Shown piece after piece: positions 34,108 through 42,528 of a stretch of 64,000 bases of DNA (position 1 is its first letter; every line of letters begins with the position of its first letter). The DNA is taken from positions 30,028-94,027 of the forward strand of contig JAFTUD010000018.1 of assembly GCA_017466455.1 (NCBI GenBank), in the 5' to 3' direction. The position numbers and the translations under genes are program-made. This DNA comes from Clostridia bacterium (GTDB taxonomy: Bacteria > Bacillota_A > Clostridia > Oscillospirales > CAG-272). The notes below the pieces were generated by a model. It was not told the origin of the DNA. It did not search any database and saw only the letters and a list, made by a program, of their open reading frames with translations.

Positions 34108-35499
34108 TTAAAAATACAATTTTTCTTGAATATATTCTTTAAGCTCGCTAATAGGAAGGCGAATTTGCTCCATTGTATCTCTGTCACGAACAGTAACACA
34201 GCCGTCGTTTTCTGTGTCAAAGTCGTAGGTAATGCAGAATGGAGTTCCAATTTCGTCTTGACGGCGATATCTCTTACCGATAGAGCCTGTTTCGTCAAAT
34301 TCAACATTGAAATACTTAGAAAGCTCAGCATAAACCTCTCCGGCCTTGTCAGAAAGCTTCTTGGAAAGAGGAAGTACCGCTGCCTTTACAGGAGCAAGAG
34401 CAGGATGGAAGCGCATAACAGTTCTTACATCGTTTTCGCCAACAGTTTCCTCATCGTATGCCTCAACAAGGAATGCAAGAGTAACACGGTCAGCACCAAG
34501 TGATGGTTCAATAACATAAGGAATGTACTTTTCGTTTGTTTCGGGGTCAAAATATTCCATATTTTCACCGGAAAGATTTGCGTGCTGTGTAAGGTCATAA
34601 TCAGTACGGTCGGCGATTCCCCAAAGCTCGCCCCAACCAAACGGGAATAGGTATTCAAAGTCAGTTGTAGCCTTGGAGTAGAAGCAAAGCTCCTCGGGAT
34701 CATGATCACGGAGTCTGAGGTTTTCCTTTTTCATGCCAAGGTTGTAGAGGAAATTAGCGCAGTAATCCTTCCAAAAAGCAAACCATTCAAGGTCAGTGCC
34801 GGGCTTGCAGAAGAATTCAAGCTCCATTTGCTCAAATTCACGAATACGGAAGATGAAGTTGCCGGGGGTGATTTCGTTTCTGAAGGATTTTCCTATTTGA
34901 CCAACACCAAATGGGAGCTTCTTTCTTGTAGTTCTTGCGATGTTCTTGAAGTTTACAAAAATACCCTGTGCTGTTTCAGGACGAAGGTAAAGCTCGGAGG
35001 TTGAATCCTCGGTTACACCTTGGAATGTCTTGAACATAAGGTTGAACTTTCTAATATCGGTGAAGTCACCGCTACCGCAGGAAGGGCATACAATCTTGTT
35101 TTCCTTGATAAAGGAGAACATTTCGTCATTTGACATTCCGGCAGGATTAATGCTTGAGCCGGTTTGGAATGCGAAATCCTCGATAAGCTTGTCAGCACGA
35201 TGTCTTGTCTTGCATTGCTTGCAGTCCATAAGAGGGTCAGAGAAGCCACCAACATGTCCTGATGCAACCCAAACCTGTGGATTCATGAGAATAGCACTGT
35301 CAAGTCCTACATTGTACTTTGACTCGCGTACAAACTTTTGCCACCAAGCCTGCTTAATATTATTTTTGAATTCAACACCAAGAGGGCCGAAATCCCAAGA
35401 GTTGGCAAGACCGCCATATATTTCGGAGCCGGGATAAACGAAGCCTCTGTTTTTGCAAAGGGCAACAACCTTTTCCATTGTCTTTTCGGAGTTAATCAT
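34108..35499 (-). CDS. glyS: Glycyl-tRNA synthetase, single-chain (alpha2) type
   Basis: Class II synthetase charging tRNA(Gly), the dimeric type found in many Clostridia, archaea and eukaryotes, not the alpha2-beta2 GlyQ/GlyS type. It has 463 residues. Signs are [20 protein letters not shown] at the start, motif 2 [23 protein letters not shown] (split: [22 protein letters not shown]) near residue 185, and a C-terminal anticodon-binding domain. The ATG at 35499 follows AAAGGAA. The leader is only about 30 bases, so unlike ileS it has no T-box. Confidence 0.96.
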   Translation of the reverse strand: MINSEKTMEKVVALCKNRGFVYPGSEIYGGLANSWDFGPLGVEFKNNIKQAWWQKFVRESKYNVGLDSAILMNPQVWVASGHVGGFSDPLMDCKQCKTRHRADKLIEDFAFQTGSSINPAGMSNDEMFSFIKENKIVCPSCGSGDFTDIRKFNLMFKTFQGVTEDSTSELYLRPETAQGIFVNFKNIARTTRKKLPFGVGQIGKSFRNEITPGNFIFRIREFEQMELEFFCKPGTDLEWFAFWKDYCANFLYNLGMKKENLRLRDHDPEELCFYSKATTDFEYLFPFGWGELWGIADRTDYDLTQHANLSGENMEYFDPETNEKYIPYVIEPSLGADRVTLAFLVEAYDEETVGENDVRTVMRFHPALAPVKAAVLPLSKKLSDKAGEVYAELSKYFNVEFDETGSIGKRYRRQDEIGTPFCITYDFDTENDGCVTVRDRDTMEQIRLPISELKEYIQEKLYF

Positions 35500-35535
35500 A
35501 GTTATAAAATTCCTTTCAAAATTATATTCCCAATT

Positions 35536-35564
35536 ATTATATAATAAAAAAGTTTTTATTTCAA
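35536..35564 (-). promoter_or_regulatory. Promoter of glyS
   Basis: On the minus strand TTGAAA (35559-35564), 17 bases, TATAAT (35536-35541). Confidence 0.75.
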
Positions 35565-35684
35565 GTGGGAAACAAAAAATAAGGGTCATTATTTGAATTT
35601 TTGTCTAAGAATAACAAATTTTAATGTAAATTTCGTAGGCTTTTTTACACATAAATAAAAATAAATAAAAAATATAAAAAACTA

Positions 35685-35713
35685 TTGATTTTTGAAAAAC
35701 TTTTTGGTATAAT
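35685..35713 (+). promoter_or_regulatory. Promoter of HPr-family gene
   Basis: TTGATT (35685-35690), 17 bases, TATAAT (35708-35713), with GG before the -10. Confidence 0.7.
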
Positions 35714-35757
35714 GAAGTTCAGTATTTTAAGAGTGCCCAAAATAGAGGAGATTTTTT

Positions 35758-36018
35758 ATGATATCAAGAGACGTTGTGATAGTAAATGATGTTGGCTTGC
35801 ATGCAAGACCGGCTACATTTTTTATTCAAAAGGCGAACTCGTTTAACGCGTCTATTTGGATAGAGAAGGAAGATCGCAGAGTGAATGCTAAGAGCTTGCT
35901 TGGAGTTCTTTCTATGGGAATAGTAAAAGGATCGGTTGTTACAATTATTGCCGACGGTGATGATGAGCAGCTTGCGGTTGAAGGGCTTGAAACCTTAATA
36001 TTGTCAGGTCTTAATTAA
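35758..36018 (+). CDS. HPr-family phosphocarrier protein
   Basis: An 86-residue HPr fold protein. VGLHARPATFF carries the histidine phosphorylated by enzyme I (His16 here), and NAKSLLGVLSMGIVKG includes the regulatory serine used by HPr kinase in Firmicutes. The C-terminus is slightly shorter than in B. subtilis HPr. No ptsI lies next to it, so it could be the general HPr or a Crh-like relative that keeps the active histidine. GAGGAG precedes the ATG; a hairpin terminator follows. Confidence 0.88.
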   Translation: MISRDVVIVNDVGLHARPATFFIQKANSFNASIWIEKEDRRVNAKSLLGVLSMGIVKGSVVTIIADGDDEQLAVEGLETLILSGLN

Positions 36019-36034
36019 AATTCAATAGACATTA

Positions 36035-36066
36035 AGGCGATAGTGAAAACTGTCGCCTGTTTGTTT
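36035..36066 (+). terminator. Terminator of HPr-family gene
   Basis: AGGCGATAG pairs with CTGTCGCCT, then GTTTGTTT. The T-tract is imperfect, so some readthrough into uvrC is possible. Confidence 0.55.
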
Positions 36067-36092
36067 AATTACTGTTGAAGGGAGGAAATGCT

Positions 36093-37934
36093 ATGGCTAA
36101 CGAGAGATTAAAATATTTAAGAGAAAAGTCCGCAGGGCTACCGCGCACACCGGGTGTGTATATGATGAAGAATAAAAACGGTAAAATCATATATGTTGGA
36201 AAATCTCGCTCCTTAAAGGATAGAGTGTCGCAGTATTTTCACCTTTCCGCGGATGCAAATTTGAAAACATTTAAAATGGTATCGCAGGTTGATGACTTTG
36301 ATGTAATATTTTGCGATACCGAGATTGAGGCGCTCACTCTTGAAAACACAAAAATAAAGCAATACACGCCGAAATACAACATATTGCTAAAGGACTCTAA
36401 ATCCTATCCTTATATAAAGGTTACGATGAATGAGCAATATCCAAGGCTTTCGCAAAGCCGTAAAAGGGCAAATGACGGTGCAAGGTATTTTGGACCGTAT
36501 TCGGGAATGTCGGTTGTATACAGTGTTATGGGCACACTTGAGCGTACGCTCGGTATTCCAACCTGCAAAAGGCAATTTCCAAGAGATATAGGAAAAGAGA
36601 AGCCTTGCATATATAAGCAAATTGGAAGATGTGTTTCTCCGTGTGATAACAGCATTAGTGCACAGGATTATTATAAAGTGATGCAATGCGCGGTGAACAT
36701 TTTAAGAGGAAATAATAAGGAAGCAATAGCAATGCTTACCGAGCAAATGTATAATCATGCGGAAAATGAGCGTTTCGAGGACGCAGCACGGTGCAGAGAT
36801 GGAATAGAAGCAATGAAGCGACTTCGTGACGGTCAGAAGGTTGTAGGCGCTCCCGATGATGAATACGATATTATCTCGGTATATAGCGACGATGTTTGCG
36901 TTTCAATTTCGGTGTTCTATGTAAGAAGCGGAATCATTTCTGACAGTGAGACATTTAATTTTGGCGCAAATGATTTAATAACCGATGATGAATATGAATA
37001 TATGACCTCTTTTATTTGTGACCTATATTCAAAGAGAGAGTATATCCCGAGTGAAATTTTACTTGGCTTTGATCTTTTGGAAACAGAAAGAGAGCTTGTG
37101 CAGGGATATCTTAGAAAAATCGCAAACAGAGCGATAAATTTAAAAATTCCTAAGCGTGGAGACAGTAAAAAGCTTTGTGATATGGTGGCTATGAACGCAA
37201 AGGAAAAGGCGAATCAATATAAGAGTGAGATTGAGCGAGATACGAAAATTTTAGCTAAGCTTGCTCAACTGATTGGTCTTGATGCAATTCCCGAACGAAT
37301 AGAGGCGTACGATATTTCAAACATTGGCAATGAGCATATAACAGCAGGAATGATTGTTAGTGAAAACGGAAAGCTAAAAAAGAGTGATTACCGTGTCCTG
37401 AAAATGAAAAATCAAGAAGGTGCCGATGATTATTCTGCCATGAGAGAGGCTTTGAAAAGAAGATTAGATCATCTAAAGGATGAGCGCGGTAGTTATTCAA
37501 ATCTTCCCGATTTAATACTACTTGACGGTGGAATGTCGCATGTTAGCGTTGCAAAGGCTCTTTTTGGCGAAATGGGAATAAATATTCCTGTTTTTGGAAT
37601 GGTTAAGGATGAGCATCATAAAACGAGAACGCTCGTTACCGAAAGCGATGAAATAAGCATAGCCAAGGAGCAGTCGGTGTTTGTTTTTATCTATAAGCTA
37701 CAGGAGGAGGTCCATAGATTTACCGTGTCAAAAATGGATTCCTCCAAGCGTAAGACCCTAAAGACCTCGTCGCTTGAAAAAATAGACGGAATAGGTCCGA
37801 GCAAGGCGAAGAGGCTTCTTGCTCACTTCAAAACAATAAATGCACTAAAGGACGCCAGTGCTGAAGAGATAAGTGAGGTCAAGGGCATTAGCAAGACTGA
37901 TGCTAAGACAATATACGAGTATTTTAGAAATTGA
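36093..37934 (+). CDS. uvrC: UvrABC excinuclease subunit C
   Basis: Makes both incisions in nucleotide excision repair. It has 613 residues. The GIY-YIG nuclease is at the N-terminus (GVYMMKNKNGKIIYVGKSRSL, as GVYMMKNKNGK and IIYVGKSRSL), followed by a CxKRQFP and CIYKQIGRCVSPC cysteine segment, a UVR motif near residue 205 (NERFEDAARCRDGIEAM), the RNase H-like nuclease (EAYDISNIGNEHITAGMIV) and a C-terminal helix-hairpin-helix pair. The ATG at 36093 has GGAGG 8 bases upstream. It is followed by rsmD after 39 bases. Confidence 0.97.
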   Translation: MANERLKYLREKSAGLPRTPGVYMMKNKNGKIIYVGKSRSLKDRVSQYFHLSADANLKTFKMVSQVDDFDVIFCDTEIEALTLENTKIKQYTPKYNILLKDSKSYPYIKVTMNEQYPRLSQSRKRANDGARYFGPYSGMSVVYSVMGTLERTLGIPTCKRQFPRDIGKEKPCIYKQIGRCVSPCDNSISAQDYYKVMQCAVNILRGNNKEAIAMLTEQMYNHAENERFEDAARCRDGIEAMKRLRDGQKVVGAPDDEYDIISVYSDDVCVSISVFYVRSGIISDSETFNFGANDLITDDEYEYMTSFICDLYSKREYIPSEILLGFDLLETERELVQGYLRKIANRAINLKIPKRGDSKKLCDMVAMNAKEKANQYKSEIERDTKILAKLAQLIGLDAIPERIEAYDISNIGNEHITAGMIVSENGKLKKSDYRVLKMKNQEGADDYSAMREALKRRLDHLKDERGSYSNLPDLILLDGGMSHVSVAKALFGEMGINIPVFGMVKDEHHKTRTLVTESDEISIAKEQSVFVFIYKLQEEVHRFTVSKMDSSKRKTLKTSSLEKIDGIGPSKAKRLLAHFKTINALKDASAEEISEVKGISKTDAKTIYEYFRN

Positions 37935-37936
37935 TG

Positions 37937-37958
37937 GCAATCGTGCTATTACGATTGC
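37937..37958 (+). repeat. Short inverted repeat between uvrC and rsmD
   Basis: GCAATCGT and ACGATTGC pair over 8 bases with loop GCTATT; no T-run follows, so it is more likely an RNA processing or stability hairpin than a terminator. Confidence 0.4.
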
Positions 37959-37973
37959 TAAATAAGGAGAGTT

Positions 37974-38540
37974 ATGAAGATAATCACAGGAAAAGCAAAG
38001 GGAATGAATCTTGAAACGCTTGAGGGCGAGGCAACAAGACCGACATCTCAAAGGGTTAAGGAAGCGGTTTTTTCAATGATACAGTTTGAAATTGAAAATT
38101 CAGCGGTATTAGATGTTTTTGCGGGCTGTGGTCAAATGGGGCTTGAGGCGCTAAGCAGAGGCGCAAAAAAGGCAACGTTTTGTGATGCTTCAAGAGATGC
38201 AACCGATATAGTAATTGCGAATGCTAAAAAAACAAGAATGTTTGATAAATGTAGAGTTAGCTGTTGCGATTATAAGCAGTTAATATCGGGATTTAAGGGT
38301 AAAGAGCAGTTTGATATTATATTTATCGATCCGCCATATAAGGATAAGGTAATTCCCGATGTTTTGAAAAGGCTTTTAGATGCTGATGCAATATCACCAA
38401 ACGCCAAAATAATATGTGAAAGCGGTTGCGAGGACATCTTTGATCAAGAGCCTGAGCTTAAGGATAAGTTTGATATATTAAAAATCTCAAAATATTCAAT
38501 AAGCTATATTACAGTGCTTTCTCTAAAGGAGAGCGAGTGA
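37974..38540 (+). CDS. rsmD: 16S rRNA (guanine(966)-N2)-methyltransferase
   Basis: SAM-dependent methylation of G966 in 16S rRNA. It has 188 residues. It starts IITGKAKGMNLETLEGEATR and continues PTSQRVKEAVFSMI, the RsmD signature; SAM motif I is VLDVFAGCGQMGLEALSRGA near residue 45, and the catalytic IDPPY lies near residue 122. AAGGAG precedes the ATG. It lies one base upstream of coaD, a pairing common in bacteria. Confidence 0.95.
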   Translation: MKIITGKAKGMNLETLEGEATRPTSQRVKEAVFSMIQFEIENSAVLDVFAGCGQMGLEALSRGAKKATFCDASRDATDIVIANAKKTRMFDKCRVSCCDYKQLISGFKGKEQFDIIFIDPPYKDKVIPDVLKRLLDADAISPNAKIICESGCEDIFDQEPELKDKFDILKISKYSISYITVLSLKESE

Positions 38541-38541
38541 T

Positions 38542-39009
38542 ATGAAGGCGATAGTTACAGGTAGCTTTGATCCCTTTACATTGGGACATCTTGAAATTGT
38601 AAAATATGCAGTAGATAAATATGATACTGTTTATGTAGTTGCTTTGAATAATTCTGAAAAAAGCTATATGTTTTCACAAGAAGAAAGAAAGCATATAATT
38701 TCACTCTCGCTAAGTGGAATTGATAATGTAGTAGCCGATGCGTACTCAGGATTTACCGCGGATTATATGAATGAAAATGGTATTACACACATTGTGCGCG
38801 GAGTGCGTGATGAGCAGGATGAGCAATATGAAATAATTCTTGCTGAAAAAATGAAAGAGTTTAATCCTGATTTTGAAACTGAGCTTGTTCATTGCAATAG
38901 TGATTTTAAGGATATAAGCTCTACTGAGGCAAGAAGAAGGATAATTAACAACGAGCCTCTAACGGGTATTCTACACGAAAGCGTTATAAAATTTATAAGC
39001 AAGAAATAA
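38542..39009 (+). CDS. coaD: Phosphopantetheine adenylyltransferase
   Basis: Penultimate step of coenzyme A synthesis: ATP plus 4'-phosphopantetheine to dephospho-CoA. It has 155 residues, normal length. The nucleotidyltransferase motif is GSFDPFTLGHLEIV (TxGH at residues 13-16), with IVRGVRDEQDEQYE near 88 and the C-terminal ISSTEARRRI. GGAG overlaps the end of rsmD. A 150-base gap with no terminator follows before the XRE gene. Confidence 0.96.
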   Translation: MKAIVTGSFDPFTLGHLEIVKYAVDKYDTVYVVALNNSEKSYMFSQEERKHIISLSLSGIDNVVADAYSGFTADYMNENGITHIVRGVRDEQDEQYEIILAEKMKEFNPDFETELVHCNSDFKDISSTEARRRIINNEPLTGILHESVIKFISKK

Positions 39010-39159
39010 TGCCTTTATAGACCAAGCCTTTATTGTGCCATCTTTGAATTTCAAAGCGTCTCTATACCTTCACTCAATAAAAAATACATGGATTTTATAT
39101 CCTTTGTGTCGTATAATAAAATCACAAAAGCGCTTTTGAATATTTTTGGGAGGACTAAA

Positions 39160-40254
39160 ATGTCTGTTGGCTCTACAATTAAACAATTACGCAAAAGAGA
39201 AGGAATTACGCAGGAACAGCTTGCGGAATATCTTGGAATCACCTCTCGCGCAATTTCACAATGGGAATGCGAAAGGACTACGCCCGATATAACTTTAATA
39301 CCAGCACTGTGTCATATATTTGGAGTTTCCTCTGATGAGCTTTTGGAAATTGACATTCACAAAAGTAATGAAGAAATTAAGAGATATTTAGACAAAGCAG
39401 CTGAGCTTTGTCATCAAGGCAAATGGGAGGATTACAGCAATATTCTTCGTGAGGCAAACAAAAAGTTTCCTCGTGATTATAAAATAATGCTGCGGCTCGC
39501 TAATGCTCTTGTAAACGAACATTCTCGCAAGAAAGACAAGAAATACAACGAGGTGTTTGATCTTTGCAATAGAATTCTTGCAGAATGTACCGACAGTAAT
39601 ACCAGGTACGAAGCAATTGACATTCTTGCAACTGCGTATGGATATGCTGGCAAAAATGAAGAAATGCTAAAGCTTGCAAATGAAATGCCTAAATCTCATT
39701 TGTCATACGAAAATTTTATGCTTTATCATTGGAAGGGGAATGATGGCTTTGCAGAAATGCAAGCATATATTCACTTTCTAATTGATTCGCTATTAGCAGT
39801 TATTGATTGTGCCTATTTATATCGCCATGACAACGGAAAGCTTATTTACTCAATAGAGGAGAATATAGAGCTTTGTAAGCTCCAGCTTAATCTTCTTGAG
39901 TTATTGTTCCCAAACAAAGATTATCAGCGTTTTGCTCAAATCGGCGAAATCGCTTGCAGTCGCATATTGATGGTATGTATTAGAAATGGCGATATTGATG
40001 GCGCTTGGCGTTGGCTTGAAAAATCGGTTGAGTTTGCTATTCATATGGATACATATAATTTTGATGAGCAACATACCTCGCTCATTCTTCGCGGATATTC
40101 AAGCGGTGGCTGGATTGTGGAATCGTGCGGAAATACTTCCTGCGCCCTGCTTGAATGGTTAACTAATGATGAAGAAATATCCGTATTGCGCTCGGATTCT
40201 CGTTTTGAATCGGTTATAAGCCGACTTAAAACGGTTGCAAAAAATAATAGATAA
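39160..40254 (+). CDS. XRE-family regulator with TPR-like domain
   Basis: A 364-residue cytosolic regulator. The N-terminal helix-turn-helix spans residues 3-60 (IKQLRKREGITQEQLAEYLG, ITSRAISQWE). The remaining ~290 residues are helical and repeat-like (YEAIDILATAYGYAGKNEEM and similar), resembling TPR domains of peptide-responsive or stress regulators. The ATG at 39160 has GGGAGGA upstream; an in-frame ATG at 39088 lacks one. A TATAAT at 39112-39117 with a weak -35 may be its promoter. It is monocistronic with a strong terminator; the target is unknown. Confidence 0.85.
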   Translation: MSVGSTIKQLRKREGITQEQLAEYLGITSRAISQWECERTTPDITLIPALCHIFGVSSDELLEIDIHKSNEEIKRYLDKAAELCHQGKWEDYSNILREANKKFPRDYKIMLRLANALVNEHSRKKDKKYNEVFDLCNRILAECTDSNTRYEAIDILATAYGYAGKNEEMLKLANEMPKSHLSYENFMLYHWKGNDGFAEMQAYIHFLIDSLLAVIDCAYLYRHDNGKLIYSIEENIELCKLQLNLLELLFPNKDYQRFAQIGEIACSRILMVCIRNGDIDGAWRWLEKSVEFAIHMDTYNFDEQHTSLILRGYSSGGWIVESCGNTSCALLEWLTNDEEISVLRSDSRFESVISRLKTVAKNNR

Positions 40255-40292
40255 AAATCACCCCGTTGGTAAATCCACCGGGGTGATTTTTT
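40255..40292 (+). terminator. Terminator of XRE gene
   Basis: AAAATCACCCCG pairs with CGGGGTGATTTT around a GTTGG/CCACC-containing inner stem, then T-run. Confidence 0.85.
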
Positions 40293-40389
40293 GCTGTTTT
40301 GAAAAGGCATAATTTAATTTCTAAAAGCATATAATTTTTGGCAAAAAATGAAAAAAATTAAAAAAATCAAAAAAATTTTGAAAAAACTA

Positions 40390-40418
40390 TTGCAATTTTG
40401 CTACTCATAGGTTATAAT
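40390..40418 (+). promoter_or_regulatory. Promoter of division/cell wall cluster
   Basis: TTGCAA (40390-40395), 17 bases, TATAAT (40413-40418). The start would be near 40425, within or next to the MraZ boxes. Confidence 0.75.
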
Positions 40419-40427
40419 TAGGACATA

Positions 40428-40467
40428 AAAGTGGCGGAAAGTGGAGAATTTACGGAGAATTGTGGAG
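40428..40467 (+). promoter_or_regulatory. MraZ-box repeats (autoregulatory operator)
   Basis: AAAGTGG occurs at 40428-40434 and again at 40438-40444, exactly 10 bases apart; related ACGGAG (40452) and GTGGAG (40462) continue the ~10-base phase. MraZ is known to bind direct repeats of this type before its own gene and repress the cluster. Confidence 0.7.
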
Positions 40468-40484
40468 TGAAAGGAGGAAAAACC

Positions 40485-40907
40485 ATGCTTTATGGTAGAT
40501 TCGAGCATACTGTTGATGCTAAAAATAGAATGTTTGTGCCTGCCAAGTTTAAGGAAGCAATGGGTACATCCTTTAAAGTAACCTACAATGAGTTCACAAA
40601 GTGTATTATGGCTTATTCCGAAGAGGAATGGGAAAAATACGAAAAAAAGCTTTCCGAGCTTCCATCACTTCAATTTGAAGATTTCATAAGAACCGTATAT
40701 TCAAATACAGTTGATGTGGCGGTTGATTCTCAAGGAAGAATAATAATTCCTCAGTTTTTAAAGGACAAGGTTGGAATTCAAAAAAATGTTCTTGTAGTCG
40801 GTGTTCAAAACCGTATGGAGATTTGGGCAAGCGATGAATTTGAGGAAAATCACAAAACTGTTGACCTAAAGAAGATGAGAGCTCTTATGGAGCAGGTAGG
40901 ATTTTAA
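40485..40907 (+). CDS. mraZ: Transcriptional regulator MraZ
   Basis: First gene of the division and cell wall cluster. It has 140 residues with two SpoVT/AbrB-like half-domains: GRFEHTVDAKNRMFVPAKFK at the start and VDVAVDSQGRIIIPQFLKD near residue 78, each with the DxxxR signature. In other bacteria it forms a ring that binds repeats upstream of its own gene. The ATG at 40485 follows GGAGGAAAAACC; an in-frame GTG upstream at 40431 falls in the operator repeats and is rejected. rsmH follows after 9 bases. Confidence 0.96.
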   Translation: MLYGRFEHTVDAKNRMFVPAKFKEAMGTSFKVTYNEFTKCIMAYSEEEWEKYEKKLSELPSLQFEDFIRTVYSNTVDVAVDSQGRIIIPQFLKDKVGIQKNVLVVGVQNRMEIWASDEFEENHKTVDLKKMRALMEQVGF

Positions 40908-40916
40908 GGAGCTTTT

Positions 40917-41852
40917 ATGGAATTTTCACATTATTCGGTAATGTTGAATGAATGTATAGAGGCGCTTAACATAAATCCGAATGGAATATATGTAGATTGC
41001 ACAGCCGGCGGCGGAGGTCACTCCGAGGCTATCCTTGAAAAACTTGACAAGGGAACTCTAATTTCTCTTGATCAGGATGATGAGGCTATTGAGGCGTGCA
41101 AAAAGAGATTAGCGAGATTTAACGAGCGTTCAATAATCGTAAAAAGTAATTTTAGCGAGCTTGAGCGTGTGCTTAATGATTTAGAAATTGTTCATGTAGA
41201 CGGTGTCATTATGGACCTTGGTGTCTCGTCCCATCAGCTTGACACGCCGTCGCGTGGGTTCTCGTATAACAGTGACGCAGAGCTTGATATGCGTATGAAC
41301 CCACGCTCTCCTTTCTCTGCATATGATGTAGTTAATACATATAGCGAGCAGGAGCTGAAGAAAATTATTTTTGAGTATGGCGAAGAAAGATTTGCCCCCA
41401 TCATTGCTCGAAAAATAGTTCAATGTAGAGAAGAAAAGCCTATAAAAACAACTCTTGAGCTTGCTTCTATTATTAAAAGTGCTATTCCTGTTGCATCGGC
41501 TAAGAAAGAGTCTCAGCATCCCGCAAAAAGGACCTTTCAAGCGATAAGAATAGAGGTAAATCACGAGCTTGATGTTATCACTCCTGCCATTGATGGAGCC
41601 GTTTCAAGGCTTAGCGAGGGCGGAAGAATAGTGATTATGACCTTTCACTCACTCGAGGATAGGATAGTAAAGACAAAATTTAATGATTACGCAAGAGGTT
41701 GTACTTGTCCAAGCGACTTTCCTGTATGCGTTTGTGGAAACAAGGCAAAGCTAAAGGTAATCACCAAAAAACCGATTGTAGCAAATAATAAGGAATTAAA
41801 GGAAAATGCCAGATCAAGAAGCGCAAAGCTTAGAGTGGCGGAAAAAATATAG
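40917..41852 (+). CDS. rsmH: 16S rRNA (cytosine(1402)-N4)-methyltransferase
   Basis: Formerly MraW; methylates C1402 in the 16S rRNA P-site. It has 311 residues. It starts HYSVMLNECIEAL; SAM motif GIYVDCTAGGGGHSEAIL near residue 22; VDGVIMDLGVSSHQLD near 100; the C-terminal IMTFHSLEDRIVKTKF. A CxC pair near the end (CTCPSDFPVCVCG) is usual for the family. AAGGAG precedes the start. It is the second gene of the cluster. Confidence 0.97.
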   Translation: MEFSHYSVMLNECIEALNINPNGIYVDCTAGGGGHSEAILEKLDKGTLISLDQDDEAIEACKKRLARFNERSIIVKSNFSELERVLNDLEIVHVDGVIMDLGVSSHQLDTPSRGFSYNSDAELDMRMNPRSPFSAYDVVNTYSEQELKKIIFEYGEERFAPIIARKIVQCREEKPIKTTLELASIIKSAIPVASAKKESQHPAKRTFQAIRIEVNHELDVITPAIDGAVSRLSEGGRIVIMTFHSLEDRIVKTKFNDYARGCTCPSDFPVCVCGNKAKLKVITKKPIVANNKELKENARSRSAKLRVAEKI

Positions 41853-41876
41853 AGAGAAAAAACGGAGGATGTTACT

Positions 41877-42182
41877 ATGTACGGTTCGATAAGAAAAAGC
41901 TATGGTGCAAAAGCATCCAACAATAGCGAAAAGAAGGAACGCAAATCAATTTTTTCAAAAAAGACAAGCCATAAGGAGCTAAAAAACGGAGAATATCAGG
42001 ATACATCTTACATCAATGTTGATAATCGCAGGAACAACAAAAATGTAAGACCGAGCATTGAAAGACCCGTTCAAAATGTTGAAAACAACACGGGAAAGAG
42101 CGAATTTCCAATAGCTTCAGTTATCCTTACAATAGTTTTCACAATGATGGCTATGGTTCTTGCCTTTGGATTTGGCGGTTAA
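41877..42182 (+). CDS. Tail-anchored small protein in the ftsL position
   Basis: Not recognised. It has 101 residues: about 75 polar, lysine- and asparagine-rich residues (GSIRKSYGAKASNNSEKKER at the start) and one hydrophobic helix at the very end (ASVILTIVFTMMAMVLAFGF), followed by only one or two residues. It occupies the slot between rsmH and the class B PBP where ftsL usually lies, but an FtsL would have a short cytoplasmic end and an extracytoplasmic coiled coil after the helix, which is absent. CGGAGG precedes the start. A terminator follows directly. Confidence 0.7.
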   Translation: MYGSIRKSYGAKASNNSEKKERKSIFSKKTSHKELKNGEYQDTSYINVDNRRNNKNVRPSIERPVQNVENNTGKSEFPIASVILTIVFTMMAMVLAFGFGG

Positions 42183-42190
42183 TAATAATT

Positions 42191-42219
42191 GTACCGATGC
42201 GAAAGCATCGGTATTTTTT
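42191..42219 (+). terminator. Terminator inside the cell wall cluster
   Basis: ACCGATGC and GCATCGGT pair around GAAA, followed by ATTTTTTT. It separates mraZ-rsmH and the tail-anchored gene from the PBP gene. Confidence 0.85.
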
Positions 42220-42306
42220 TATTTATTGTCCTTACACACAATTAACATCGCTGTATGTATTGTATGGTATTTAACAAAGAGAAAAAGATATAAAGCAGAA
42301 TGAAAT

Positions 42307-42340
42307 AAGCCCCTGTGCAAAAAGCACAGGGGCTATTTTA
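42307..42340. terminator. GC-rich hairpin in gene-free gap
   Basis: TAAGCCCCTGTGC pairs with GCACAGGGGCTA around AAAA, with short T/A tracts on both sides. The 346-base gap from 42183 to 42528 holds this, the terminator before it, a weak AGTCG/CGACT hairpin (42382-42404) and a possible TATAAT at 42465 within an inverted TTGTAA/TTACAA pair. I see no gene in it. Confidence 0.6.
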
Positions 42341-42528
42341 ACGAAAAGCTCAAAGGGGTACATTAAGGTGATCAATATAAGTCGGCAAATTTAAAGTACG
42401 ACTATTTTATCAGTGATTTTTAATTACTATGATTAACTAAGGTAATAGATTTTTCAATTGTAAATATAATTATTACAAGAGTATGGCTCTTTTTAAGTAA
42501 TTTAGTTAAATTCAAGGTGACAAAAATC

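Noticed and set aside
37937..37958. Terminator between uvrC and rsmD
   Set aside because: The hairpin has no T-run after it, so cotranscription of uvrC, rsmD and coaD remains likely.
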